A stretch of DNA of 64,000 bases from Pandoraea anhela (GTDB lineage: Bacteria; Pseudomonadota; Gammaproteobacteria; Burkholderiales; Burkholderiaceae), in the NCBI RefSeq assembly GCF_902459655.1, contig NZ_CABPSB010000001.1, positions 1 through 64,000 of the forward strand, read 5' to 3'. Every line of letters starts with the position of its first letter. Within the stretch, counting starts at the first letter, position 1. Positions 1-8,109 of the stretch are shown here, piece after piece. Under the pieces are notes generated by a model. That model had not been told where the DNA came from, searched no databases, and was given only the letters and a program-made list of their open reading frames with translations. The position numbers were made by a program, and so were the translations under genes.

Positions 1-381
1 CGTAGCGGTCGTGCCAGCACGCCCTCAAGCGCCTTGGAACATGCGCTGATCGCACGTTTTGGCACCTTGGGGCGAGTTGCCGAGCCATTTCTGCTCAGAA
101 GCGACAATGGCCTGGTCTTCACGAGCCGTCGTTACACGGCGCTGGTGCGTAGCTACGGATTGCGCCAGGAGTTCATCACCCCGCATTGCCCGCAGCAAAA
201 CGGCATGGTCGAGCGAGTTATTCGTACGTTGAAGGAGCAATGCGTGCACCGGCATCGCTTCGAAACGTTGCAACACGCCAGCCGTGCAATCTCGGACTGG
301 ATTCAGTTCTACAACCATCGACGGCCCCATCAGGCGCTAAAGATGAAGACCCCGGCCGAGGCATTCGCTTTAGCCGCTTAA
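1..381 (+). CDS. IS3-family transposase OrfB, C-terminal part (runs off left edge)
   Basis: This is the C-terminal end of a DDE integrase-type transposase (rve domain). The frame is open from the first base of the window. Visible signatures are the LRSDNG stretch carrying the second catalytic Asp, the GLRQEFITPHCPQQNG block, and the final catalytic Glu in NGMVERVIRTLKE, followed by the usual FYNHRRPHQAL and TPAEAF tail. These place it in the IS3 family (OrfB). The first catalytic Asp is beyond the edge. Downstream lies only the probable inverted repeat and a decayed SDR gene, so the element probably marks a rearranged region. Confidence 0.9.
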   Translation, partial: RSGRASTPSSALEHALIARFGTLGRVAEPFLLRSDNGLVFTSRRYTALVRSYGLRQEFITPHCPQQNGMVERVIRTLKEQCVHRHRFETLQHASRAISDWIQFYNHRRPHQALKMKTPAEAFALAA

Positions 382-404
382 CCTGTGCAGGTTTTGCTAG
401 GTCA
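1..404 (+). mobile_element. IS3-family insertion sequence, right end (partial)
   Basis: The left edge of the window lies inside an IS3-family element. The reading frame open from base 1 to 381 is the end of the OrfB transposase. It is followed by a terminal-repeat-like sequence at about 383-404 which, read from outside inwards, begins TGACCTAGCAAAACC, the TGA-start style of IS3-family ends. The left part of the element is outside the window, so completeness cannot be judged and no target duplication can be checked. Confidence 0.75.
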
Positions 405-541
405 ATACACTGGCGCAGAAGGTATTCCCTTGTCCTTGCCCACAAAATAGTCGCTCCTGGACCTGCAACGCTGGATAATCTGGACCTTGTTCCGAATTCC
501 CTATCGATGTCGGCGGCCTGCCGCCGTTTAGGGGGGCTACC

Positions 542-955
542 TCATCCGTTACGGTGGTGACTGCGCTGCCGTTGTCGCGTCGTAGGCCTGGGAATTCTCG
601 ACACGACTGGACGCGGACCTGGTGGCGCAGGCGCTCGACATGGCGTACGAGCAGCGCGGTCGCCCTCAATGGCGCAATGGTGCCGAACACAGGTTATATG
701 ACGGCACCGCAAGCTCACCGGGACATCAGCCTTTACCTTTGCAACGATGCAACTCCCTGCATCGATGCAGCCTGGCGCCACGCAGTTCGACCGAATGCCG
801 AACTGCCCTTCGTTCTTCGCGCTCGCCTGCCGGCCCAGCACCTCGATGGATCCATCAGCAGCCAGCGCAAATGCAATGGCCGCACCGAGGCCGCCGCTCC
901 CCCCTGCTACAACAGCCACGCCTTCTGGATAAATCTCGCTCATGCTTTGCTCCAT
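542..955 (-). pseudogene. Remnant of a short-chain dehydrogenase/reductase gene
   Basis: The start of the frame (ATG at 955, or 943) encodes the SDR nucleotide-binding start: a beta strand, then AGGSGGLGAAIAFALA, the Gly-rich motif. After about 35 residues it jumps to GIRSNCVAPG, a block that in intact SDRs lies about 150 residues later. An internal deletion of most of the Rossmann domain including the YxxxK active site is therefore likely. Downstream the frame loses recognisable homology. It is divergent from the LysR gene at 1087, the usual LysR-target layout, so this may be the former target. It is not expected to be functional. Confidence 0.6.
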
Positions 956-1086
956 GGTCCTGAACATAAAATTTCTGCTGCACTCTCGGCGCAGCGATCA
1001 GTAAGGTCACGAGCATCCTATTGGTAATCCAATTCCATCCGTAGATGGTAGAGTGGGATTTATTATTCCGATGGTGGAAATTAACA

Positions 1087-2043
1087 ATGGGCATCGATTT
1101 CAACGACATCGCCTTGTTCGTTCACGTTGTGAAGGCGGGCAGTTTTGTACGTGGCGGGCAGCAACTCGGCATTCCTCCAAGCACGGGAAGCAGACGAATA
1201 CAGATGCTGGAAAAACAAGTGGGCGTACGTCTGCTGCAACGCTCGACGCGAAGGCTAGTGCTGACTGAAGCCGGGGAGGCGTTCTACGCGGAATGCGTCG
1301 GCCAGGTTGACTCGCTTTTCGAGTCCTATCGCCAAATCGCAGACCAGAGCGCAGAGCCTCGCGGACGAGTGCGCGTCGCAGCCCCTGCGGACTTCTTCAA
1401 CTGGTTTCCTCTCGCTGAGGTGACGACATTTCTTGAGTCGTATCCGAAGATTCGTCTGGATTTTGTTTTGAACGATGCACGCGTGGATCTGTTGCGAGAT
1501 GGAATTGACCTTGCGATCCGGGCCGGCCACGTCGCGGAGCCGACGGTTGTGGTTCGACGGATCGGCGCCACGCGGTCAATGCTCGTCGCCAGTCCGCGGT
1601 ACTTGCAGACGATCGAACGCATTTCCACGCCAGAGGATCTCGCAAACGCAGATTGTATTTTGCCGACCGGCAGCGAATCCAGAGCCGCGATCTGGCGTCT
1701 CGACGGAAACTCGGCCGAGAGCGAGGTGGCCGTCGGAGGAAAGTTCTCCGCGAACTCGGCCCGTGTACAACTGGACGCCGCTATCGCTGGCCTCGGCATC
1801 GCACTGCTCCCCGAACTCATGACACGCGCGGGATTGGAGGGCGGCGCACTTGAGCGCGTCCTTCCCGATTACAGCCAGCGCGAGGTCGATGTCCATTTTG
1901 TCTATCCCAGCAACCGGCACATTCCCCGATCTGTCCGGGCCTTTGCCGATTTCGCGGAAAATGTCATGGTGCGCGAAGCCATTGTCCGCCCAGTGGGACA
2001 GGCGCAAAAGAAGGTGACGGGTAAAAGGCCCTCCAGACAGTAG
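1087..2043 (+). CDS. LysR-family transcriptional regulator
   Basis: A 318-residue LysR-type regulator. The N-terminal winged helix covers about residues 1-60 (FNDIALFVHVVKAGSF, then a second helix ending GSRRIQMLEKQVG, then LLQRSTRRLVLTEAG), followed by a substrate-binding domain from about residue 90. The ATG at 1087 gives the usual distance to the HTH; an upstream in-frame start at 1045 would add an unlikely extension. It is divergent from the SDR remnant at 542-955, with the 130-bp gap as probable operator region. Its regulated gene may thus be dead. The pirin gene 175 bp downstream is on the same strand. Confidence 0.9.
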   Translation: MGIDFNDIALFVHVVKAGSFVRGGQQLGIPPSTGSRRIQMLEKQVGVRLLQRSTRRLVLTEAGEAFYAECVGQVDSLFESYRQIADQSAEPRGRVRVAAPADFFNWFPLAEVTTFLESYPKIRLDFVLNDARVDLLRDGIDLAIRAGHVAEPTVVVRRIGATRSMLVASPRYLQTIERISTPEDLANADCILPTGSESRAAIWRLDGNSAESEVAVGGKFSANSARVQLDAAIAGLGIALLPELMTRAGLEGGALERVLPDYSQREVDVHFVYPSNRHIPRSVRAFADFAENVMVREAIVRPVGQAQKKVTGKRPSRQ

Positions 2044-2217
2044 CGTCGGCGGGTTCTGCCGTTGCGGCGCGCCAAGCTATCCCTTTATGCCATGCATGCA
2101 CGGATGAAATCCGATTTCCCGTCTGGCGCTGTTATCGGGCGATTCGGATAATGGCCCTGCCTGCTCGGCCGCGTACATTCGAGAACGGGTTGGCATGGTC
2201 AATTGATGGAGAGCCCC

Positions 2218-2670
2218 ATGAACATTCCCCCCCGAATTCGCCCACGCCGTCACGTCATCTTTCGTACGAGGGGCCGCGCACACGGTCCGATCGTTCGAAT
2301 GGCCAGCCCCTCGGATGTTGGCCAGATGATTAAGCCCTTTGTGTTCCTGGATCTCATCGACTCACAGGCGGCGATCGGCCAGCCCGGTTACGACTGGCAT
2401 CCACACTCCGGGATCGCCACATTGACGCTGCTGATGGAGGGGCGCCTCCACTACGCAGAATCCGGCAACCGAACGGGATATCTGGAACCCGGTGACATCG
2501 AGTGGATGTCGTCCGGCCGCGGCGCCTGGCACACGGGCCATGTGGAGCCACCGGTGAAAGGTTTTCAGTTGTGGGTCGCACTGCCCGAAGATCGGGAACT
2601 CGCCCCTCCGGTCAGTCACTATCTGTCGGCCGAGGAAATTCCCAGCGATGGTCCCGCGCGCGTGATACTC
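2218..2670 (+). pseudogene. Pirin-family protein, truncated at the 3' end
   Basis: Residues 1 to about 151 are a typical pirin N-terminal cupin. The putative metal-binding block lies in WHPHSGIATLTLLMEG and the second cupin motif in LEPGDIEWMSSGRGAWHTGH. The ATG at 2218 has a good GGAG six bases upstream. Homology stops at about 2670 (after ARVILGR), and the open frame to 2892 only reads antisense through a threonine-dehydratase gene. A full pirin needs about 80-130 more residues with the C-terminal cupin. Pirins are non-haem iron proteins, some with quercetinase activity. Probably inactive. Confidence 0.8.
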
Positions 2671-3358
2671 GGGCGACGCGCTCGCTCAGATCGAGAGACC
2701 GCGCCGTATCGTCAAAGTGCTCCGGTTCGACGCAATAGAGCGCGATCTTGCCGATACTTGCCCGCATGGCTGTGCCAACACCCGCGATCAACCCGCCGCC
2801 ACCGCAAGGCACGAGAGCGACATCGATGGCAATGTCCTGCTGCGCCAGATCCTGTGCGATCTCCAGTCCAACAGTGCCTTGTCCCGCCATGATCAACGGA
2901 TCATCGAACGGGGCAATCACGACTGCACCAGTGCGGGCCTGCAACGCCTGCATCAGCGATGCTTGATCCTCGCTGTAGCGATCGTAAAGCACGACGTCGG
3001 CCCCATAGTCCCGAGTTCGTCGGATCTTGATTTCCGGTGCATCCTCGGGCATCAGGATGGTCGCCTTCAAGCCGAAAATTTGCGCCGAGCTCGCCACTCC
3101 CTGTGCGTGATTACCGGACGACGCCGCCATCACGCCTCGACGGCACTCGTCCTCCGTCAGACTGGCGATCTTGTTATATGCGCCACGAAACTTGAATGAT
3201 CCCGTGCGCTGAAGCATTTCCGGCTTGATCAGCACGCGCCCGTTGCACTGCTCGTTGAGTGCCTGAAACTTCAGGAGTGGCGTGCGCACCGCATGGGCAC
3301 TCAACCGGCCGGCGGCCTCCTGGATGTCTTTCATGGCGAGTGGCAGCGCCGCGCTCAC
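2669..3358 (-). pseudogene. Threonine/serine dehydratase (PLP fold type II), truncated at the 3' end
   Basis: About 230 residues match the N-terminal two thirds of a biodegradative-type threonine dehydratase: the PLP-lysine motif GSFKFRGAYNK, the substrate loop ASSGNHAQGVA and the PLP phosphate-binding loop PCGGGGLIAGV. Intact family members have about 310-330 residues. Here homology stops at LSERVAR (about 2669), and the remaining open frame to 2612 is antisense to the pirin fragment. The likely start is the GTG at 3358, overlapping the ridA stop by four bases, so the genes were translationally coupled. An ATG at 3334 is possible. The product would make 2-aminoacrylate, which RidA removes. 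Confidence 0.8.
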
Positions 3359-3756
3359 AGCAAAGCCCCGATGGTCTGCATCTGCGGTTCATCGCCCAAA
3401 TAGGCGATTGCGTCGACTTCGATCTTCACGCCGTTCAAGGCGCATCCGATCGTTGTGCGTACGGGACGAAGATCTCCCATCTGACGGCAATACTCGACGT
3501 TGAATCTCGACCACTCGGAGATATCCGCCAGATAGACGTTGATCTTTACCACGTCGGACATATTGGCTGCCGAGTCTGCCAACGCCCGGCGAAGATTGTC
3601 GAAAACGGCAACGGTTTGCGCCTCAATCGAGTCGCCCATTACTTCGCGTGCCGCATTTCTGGGGACCTGTCCTGCCGTCAGCACGAACTTGCCGACACGC
3701 CGACTGGCAGCGTAGGGAGGTGGAGGGGCTACAACGGTTTCACGTATGTCTGTCAT
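3355..3756 (-). CDS. RidA family (reactive intermediate/imine deaminase) protein
   Basis: A 133-residue RidA/YjgF/UK114-family protein. Visible are GKFVLTAGQVPR near the N-terminus, the trimer core VVKINVYLADISEWSRFN, and the motif with the substrate-carboxylate-binding Arg, RPVRTTIGCALNG, followed by IEVDAIAY. Family members hydrolyse enamine/imine intermediates made by PLP enzymes. The neighbouring dehydratase fragment downstream would have been the source of such intermediates. The ATG at 3756 is five bases after the stop of the truncated permease at 3762, so it is in the ABC operon. The gene itself looks complete. Confidence 0.9.
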   Translation of the reverse strand: MTDIRETVVAPPPPYAASRRVGKFVLTAGQVPRNAAREVMGDSIEAQTVAVFDNLRRALADSAANMSDVVKINVYLADISEWSRFNVEYCRQMGDLRPVRTTIGCALNGVKIEVDAIAYLGDEPQMQTIGALL

Positions 3757-3761
3757 TACGT

Positions 3762-4271
3762 TTATCCAATCGTCTGATCGTTGGAGAGAACGACGCTCAT
3801 GTTTCGCAACGCCTGCGGCAGAACGATGAATCGCAGATTCTGTGCATAGGACATACCGATGGCATGTGCCGCCGAGCTTTGCCCACGTGGGATCGACAGA
3901 ATCCCCGCCCGCACGATTTCGCAAAAATACGCCGCCTCGAACGCGACGAAGGTCAGGATCGCCGAGATTTCCGATCGATGGTTTCGGCCGAACTCGCCGG
4001 CAATCGCCTCGTAAAGTCCGGCGGGCACCAGCAGGAAGAACCAGAGAATCACCATCACGAGCGGTATGCTTCGCATTGTGTTGACGTACGCCGTGGCGGG
4101 CACTTTCAGCACCCGGATTCCCGACAGCCGCGCGAGCGCCAGAAAGATGCCGAGTACCACACCGCCGGCCGTAGCGGCAACCGTTAGCATGATGCTGAAC
4201 GCCAGACCGTTCAGCACCGACTGCGCGACAGACGACCAGTTGAAGGAGGAGAAATCAAGCAACACGTTCAA
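3762..4271 (-). CDS. Amino-acid ABC transporter permease, C-terminally truncated
   Basis: A 169-residue membrane protein of the polar amino-acid permease family (GltK/HisMQ type). Transmembrane segments lie at about residues 15-45, 70-85 and 105-125. The EAA loop that docks the ATPase is visible as EIVRAGILSIPRGQSSAAHAIG. After LPQALRNM the family normally has about 50 further residues and one or two more membrane segments. Here the frame ends eleven residues later, just before ridA. A deletion has probably removed the C-terminus. The start overlaps the upstream permease stop by four bases (ATGA). Function is doubtful. Confidence 0.8.
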   Translation of the reverse strand: MNVLLDFSSFNWSSVAQSVLNGLAFSIMLTVAATAGGVVLGIFLALARLSGIRVLKVPATAYVNTMRSIPLVMVILWFFLLVPAGLYEAIAGEFGRNHRSEISAILTFVAFEAAYFCEIVRAGILSIPRGQSSAAHAIGMSYAQNLRFIVLPQALRNMSVVLSNDQTIG

Positions 4272-4990
4272 TGCCCTCCCAATTGACGACTGGGCGCAAA
4301 TCCCGGAAGACGAAGGCGTTGCTCGACCATCGTCATGAGTCTGTTGATCGAGAACGCAGACAACGCGTAGAGCGCCGTCACAGCGAGATAAACTTCGATG
4401 CCCCGGGAGGTTTCCTCCTGTACCTGCATGGCGTACATGGTCAGTTCCGGTATCGAAACCGCAAACGCGACCGATGAATTCTTGACGATGTTCATCGACT
4501 CGCTCGTCAATGGTGGAATGATCAGGCGCACAGCCATCGGCAGGATGACGTAACAGTAGGTCTGGAACGTTGTGAAGCCCAACGCCTTACCGGCATCTCG
4601 TTGTCCGCGTGGCAATGCCTGAATGCCGGCACGCAGTTGTTCGGCGATGCGCGCCGAAGTGAACAGGCCGAGCGCAACGATGACCGGCGCAGCGCTCGGA
4701 ACCAGTTTCAGCGGGGGCACGAAGGCCGGGGCCACGTGATACCAAAGAAACACCTGCACCAGAAGTGGGATGTCGCGAAACATCTCGACATAGGCGTCAC
4801 AAAGTCTCACGACAGTCGGCCGCCCCGGTATCGTCCGCAGCGTTCCGATCACGCCCCCTACGATCAATGCGACGACAAACGACAGCACGGATACCGTGAG
4901 GGTCCATCCCCAGGCGGATAGCAACCAGGCCCAATAGGTGGAGAACTGGCCGCCCGGGTCATCGGCAAAAAATGTCCAATCTAGCCGCAT
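4268..4990 (-). CDS. Amino-acid ABC transporter permease (GltJ-like)
   Basis: A 240-residue inner-membrane permease of the His/Glu/Gln family. It has a long hydrophobic segment at about 20-50 (AWLLSAWGWTLTVSVLSFVV), another around 75-95, and the ATPase-docking loop EQLRAGIQALPRGQRDAGKALG at about 130-150, followed by C-terminal membrane helices ending ALYALSAFSINRLM. The length is normal. It begins three bases after the binding-protein stop, and its stop overlaps the next permease start, so all are cotranscribed. No ATP-binding subunit gene is present in the operon. Confidence 0.9.
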   Translation of the reverse strand: MRLDWTFFADDPGGQFSTYWAWLLSAWGWTLTVSVLSFVVALIVGGVIGTLRTIPGRPTVVRLCDAYVEMFRDIPLLVQVFLWYHVAPAFVPPLKLVPSAAPVIVALGLFTSARIAEQLRAGIQALPRGQRDAGKALGFTTFQTYCYVILPMAVRLIIPPLTSESMNIVKNSSVAFAVSIPELTMYAMQVQEETSRGIEVYLAVTALYALSAFSINRLMTMVEQRLRLPGFAPSRQLGGH

Positions 4991-4993
4991 GAC

Positions 4994-5899
4994 TTATCTC
5001 CGCGAATAGTCTTCGGCGGGGCGATCGTTCGGATGGTCCCAGGCGTTCTTTGTCGCGCTCGATACCGGCAGGCCGATCGTCACACCCGATGGGGGAATCG
5101 GGTGCATGAACCACTTGTCGTAGAGTCGGCCTAACTCGCCGGATTTGATCTGATTTCTGATGCTGTCATCGACAACGCTTTTGAACGCGGCATCGCCTTT
5201 GGGCAGCATGATGGCAATGGGTTCGACCGACAGTACCTCGCCGACGATCCTGAAGTCCTTTGGGCTCCTGGACTTCGCAATGCTGGCCGCCAGGATCGAC
5301 CCATCCATGACAAACGCGTCCGCCCTGCCCGACTCGACCATAAGGAAACTGTCGGCGTGGTCCTTTCCGTAAACTTCCTTGATGCTAATGCTCTGCGCAC
5401 GTTGATCTCGTCGCAGGGTCTGCACCGACGTCGATCCCGTGGTGGTCACCACAGTCTTGCCGTTCAGATCCTTGAGTTCGCGAATGCCCGAATTCGCCTT
5501 GACGGCCATCCGGACCTCTTCCACGAACGTGGTGATCGCAAAGTCCACGTCGCGAGCACGGGCGCGGTTGTTCGTTGTTGAGCCGCATTCCAGGTCGACC
5601 GTGCCGTTCTGCACCAGCGCCACGCGATTCTGCGACGTGACCGGCTGGTATCTCGTCTCCAGCGTTGCCAGGCCAAGGTGTTTTTTAACGTCGGCAATAA
5701 TGTTTGCGCAGACATCGTAATGGAATCCCGTGTATTTCCCGTTGCCCAGTGTATAAGCCAGACCGGAAGACTCGCGGACTCCCTCGGTAATCGTTCCCGT
5801 GGCCTTGATCTTCGCCAGCGTGTCGGCGCCAGCGTGCACAGCCCAAACACTGCTGGCGAGCATTACGGGCATGACGGCCATCATCAATCGCTTTTTCAT
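4994..5899 (-). CDS. Periplasmic amino-acid-binding protein of an ABC transporter
   Basis: A 301-residue extracellular solute-binding protein, family 3 (GltI/GlnH type). It has a Sec signal peptide (MKKRLMMAVMPVMLAS, cleavage near residue 25) and the family start TLAKIKATGTITEGVRESS. The typical QNRVALVQNGTVDLECGS block, which follows the ligand-binding cleft, is present, as is VDFAITTF. The ATG at 5899 is preceded by a strong GGAGGAGACGAGG Shine-Dalgarno. It is the first gene of the operon with two permeases, RidA and a truncated dehydratase, so an amino acid that can be deaminated is the likely ligand. Divergent from the LysR gene at 6006. Confidence 0.9.
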   Translation of the reverse strand: MKKRLMMAVMPVMLASSVWAVHAGADTLAKIKATGTITEGVRESSGLAYTLGNGKYTGFHYDVCANIIADVKKHLGLATLETRYQPVTSQNRVALVQNGTVDLECGSTTNNRARARDVDFAITTFVEEVRMAVKANSGIRELKDLNGKTVVTTTGSTSVQTLRRDQRAQSISIKEVYGKDHADSFLMVESGRADAFVMDGSILAASIAKSRSPKDFRIVGEVLSVEPIAIMLPKGDAAFKSVVDDSIRNQIKSGELGRLYDKWFMHPIPPSGVTIGLPVSSATKNAWDHPNDRPAEDYSRR

Positions 5900-5986
5900 C
5901 CTCGTCTCCTCCGATTAGTTACCCACATGACGGGCGGTAGTATCGGGTCGACAATATCTTTAAAAAAGCGTGTTTTTGCGCACTCA

Positions 5987-6007
5987 ATAAACGTAAAATA
6001 CGTTTAT
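5987..6007. promoter_or_regulatory. Perfect inverted repeat between ABC operon and LysR gene (candidate operator)
   Basis: The 9-bp arm ATAAACGTA (5987-5995) is followed after AAA by its exact complement TACGTTTAT (5999-6007). The right arm covers the first two bases of the LysR start codon at 6006. LysR-type regulators bind such interrupted palindromes, and the position fits autorepression together with control of the divergent ABC operon. The surrounding sequence is AT-rich. Confidence 0.65.
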
Positions 6008-6899
6008 GGAAAGCAAATTTCTCGAAACGTACCTGGCCATCGTCGCTGCGGGTTCTATCGCGGAAGCAGCAAGGCAGTTAGATCTGCCGTCGACCACTGT
6101 CGCCCAGCAAATCAAAGCTCTCGAGAAAGAGATCGGATGTCGGCTGCTGGCGCGCGCCGGGCAGACGGTCAAACCGACCGAGGCGGGATATCGGATACTG
6201 CAGGGGGCTCGCGCGGTTGTGCGCGAAACACGCGATATGCGCTCACAAGCCCTGGGCGACGAGTTGCCGGCGGGACCGTTAAGACTGGGCGCAGTCCACT
6301 CGGCACTCATGGGGCTCTTGCCGCCGGCGTTGCGCGAGTGGAATCGTCGTTACGCGGGCATAAAGATTTTCATCGAGCCGGGCAACTCCATGCCCTTGAT
6401 TGATAAGGTGGCCGACGGCGAGCTGGACGCGGCACTGATAGTGCATCCATTGTTTGCATTGCCCAAATCTTGTGATTGGGTGCCTCTCAGGAAGGAGTCG
6501 CTGGTGCTGCTGACGCCGGCGACAATGGTCGTGAAGGACCCGCTGGAGACGATCGCTCGCGAGCCATTCATCCGTTTTGACCGAACGGTAGTCGCGGGCA
6601 AACTGGCAGACGATTTTCTAGTTCATCACAGTATCAGACCAAACGAACAATTCGAACTCGATGGCATCGAAGAGATATCGAAGTTCGTGTCGGAAGGACT
6701 CGGCGTATCGATTGTCCCCAACTGTCCACCGATCGGTTTTCACGACACGAGTGTGCGTCGATGGGCGCTCCCATTTCCTGCGCCCGCGCGCTCAGTGGGC
6801 ATGCTCAAACTGCGATCATCTGTAAGATTACCGCTGGTAAAGGCGTTAACGCGGCTACTGCTTGAGCACGTGACACCGGTGTCATCCGAGGTACGCTGA
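6006..6899 (+). CDS. LysR-family transcriptional regulator of the amino-acid ABC locus
   Basis: A 297-residue LysR regulator. The HTH lies at about residues 3-60 (FLETYLAIVAAGSIAEAARQ, then TTVAQQIKALEKEIGCRLL, RAGQTVKPTEAG), with an effector domain from about 90. The ATG at 6006 sits inside a perfect palindrome, so expression is probably self-regulated. It is divergent from the solute-binding-protein gene, the usual arrangement for a regulator and its target. The stop codon is directly followed by a decayed IS3 orfA fragment on the other strand, so the downstream region has been rearranged, but the protein reads to full length. Confidence 0.9.
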   Translation: MESKFLETYLAIVAAGSIAEAARQLDLPSTTVAQQIKALEKEIGCRLLARAGQTVKPTEAGYRILQGARAVVRETRDMRSQALGDELPAGPLRLGAVHSALMGLLPPALREWNRRYAGIKIFIEPGNSMPLIDKVADGELDAALIVHPLFALPKSCDWVPLRKESLVLLTPATMVVKDPLETIAREPFIRFDRTVVAGKLADDFLVHHSIRPNEQFELDGIEEISKFVSEGLGVSIVPNCPPIGFHDTSVRRWALPFPAPARSVGMLKLRSSVRLPLVKALTRLLLEHVTPVSSEVR

Positions 6900-6917
6900 G
6901 CATCGGCGACCTGACTT

Positions 6918-7098
6918 TTGCGCCGATCCCCTTCAGAACTTGGATATCTAGGTCACGGTCGGCTACCACCTTCTTCAGTCTGACGTTCTCTGCTCCAAGT
7001 GCTTGAGGCGCTTGACGTCATCGCTGACCATTTCACCAACGCGCTTGTGCCAAGCGTAGATCGACGCCGCGCTCACGCCGTGGCGTTTGCCATATAAG
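6918..7098 (-). pseudogene. Remnant of IS3-family orfA, frameshifted
   Basis: Read on the minus strand, the first part encodes GVSAASIYAWHKRVGEM and DDVKRLKHLE, the end of the OrfA HTH and start of its leucine-zipper linker. A one-base shift is then needed to continue with ENVRLKKVVADRDLDIQVLKG, the conserved tail of IS3 OrfA. It is too short for the tracked frames. No orfB or clear inverted repeats are visible nearby. It overlaps the last codons of the IclR gene, so it has replaced part of the original flank. Confidence 0.75.
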
Positions 7099-7915
7099 GG
7101 TTGGGGATTCGCATGCGGTACCTGTCGACGGATGGTGCGATCGCATCCGCCGCAAGTTTCAGGCGCTGGACAACCAGTTCCAATCGGCCGGCTTGAAATC
7201 TTTGCGCAAGGGCACCGACGCTAAGGGCCGCGACGGCTGATCCGAGGCGGTCGAGAATTGGGACGGAGACACCCGTCATTGCGTCTATGATTCCTCGGTC
7301 GCGTGTTACGTATCCAAGCTTTTGTGCAAGATGAATGCGAGCTCGCAACGTCTGTTCGTCATCGGCGATCTCGGAGTGTTCCTGTCTTATCGCCCAATTG
7401 GCGCGAATAATCTCCTCACGCTCTGCCTCAGGAAGAAACGCGAGGATAGCCAATCCGCCCTCGCCGGTTCCGAGTGGCATACGCCCACCAATCCTGCCGG
7501 TATATGAGCGCACTGGGACCGGGCCCTCGCACATGTCCATGCAGATCGCGTCGAAACCTCGCCTGACCAGAAAAAAAGTGGAATCCCCGAGGTCCGCGCA
7601 GAGCGATTCCAAAACATCTCCGATAAAGCCATCATGCGTGTACGGCTCGCGGGCCATAGTCCCGAGCGAAAAGAACTCAACGCTCAGCCGGTAACCTCTA
7701 GTTTTCCGGCACTGCTCTACAACCCCTTCCGCGATTAGCCCACCTAAAATTCGATGCGTAGTCGACTCTGGCAGGCCTACGCTCCGGGCGATGTCAATGA
7801 CTCTCCGCGCATCGTCATTGCCTTGAGCAAGTGCCCGGATCACTGCAAATGACCGTGTCAGTTGTCCCGAACGATTTTCATCCAAGTTTGCTTTTCCCAA
7901 GGTGGTTTTCTTCAC
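7073..7915 (-). CDS. IclR-family transcriptional regulator
   Basis: A 280-residue IclR regulator. The N-terminal winged helix (QLTRSFAVIRALAQ, then IARSVGLPESTTHRILGGLIAEGVVEQ) is followed by the IclR effector domain with GGRMPLGTGEGGLAILAFLP and the late RDRGIIDAMTGVSVPILDRLG. The GTG at 7915 has GGAGG six bases upstream and is preferred over the TTG at 7945. The last few residues (PYMANATA) read into an IS3 orfA remnant, so the natural C-terminus may have been changed by a few residues. No obvious target operon is adjacent. Confidence 0.88.
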   Translation of the reverse strand: MKKTTLGKANLDENRSGQLTRSFAVIRALAQGNDDARRVIDIARSVGLPESTTHRILGGLIAEGVVEQCRKTRGYRLSVEFFSLGTMAREPYTHDGFIGDVLESLCADLGDSTFFLVRRGFDAICMDMCEGPVPVRSYTGRIGGRMPLGTGEGGLAILAFLPEAEREEIIRANWAIRQEHSEIADDEQTLRARIHLAQKLGYVTRDRGIIDAMTGVSVPILDRLGSAVAALSVGALAQRFQAGRLELVVQRLKLAADAIAPSVDRYRMRIPNPYMANATA

Positions 7916-8109
7916 GCTGAGCCTCCGGACCTCTGCATGTCCCAATTATTGACGCGTCACCCATAAACACCAAGCGAATCGCTACACCCGGGAAACGACT
8001 AACCCCGTCTTCTTCCGCCCTTCGGGGAGTATCTTTGTGGCCTTTCTCGATTTGGAGGTACGGGCAACAGCCGTTGGTCTAGCCGAATTGCGGGGTTACT
8101 CGCGCGCGA

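Noticed and set aside
2671-2892. C-terminal part of the 229-codon pirin frame
   Set aside because: Residues after ARVILGR are antisense to the threonine-dehydratase fragment and have no pirin similarity.
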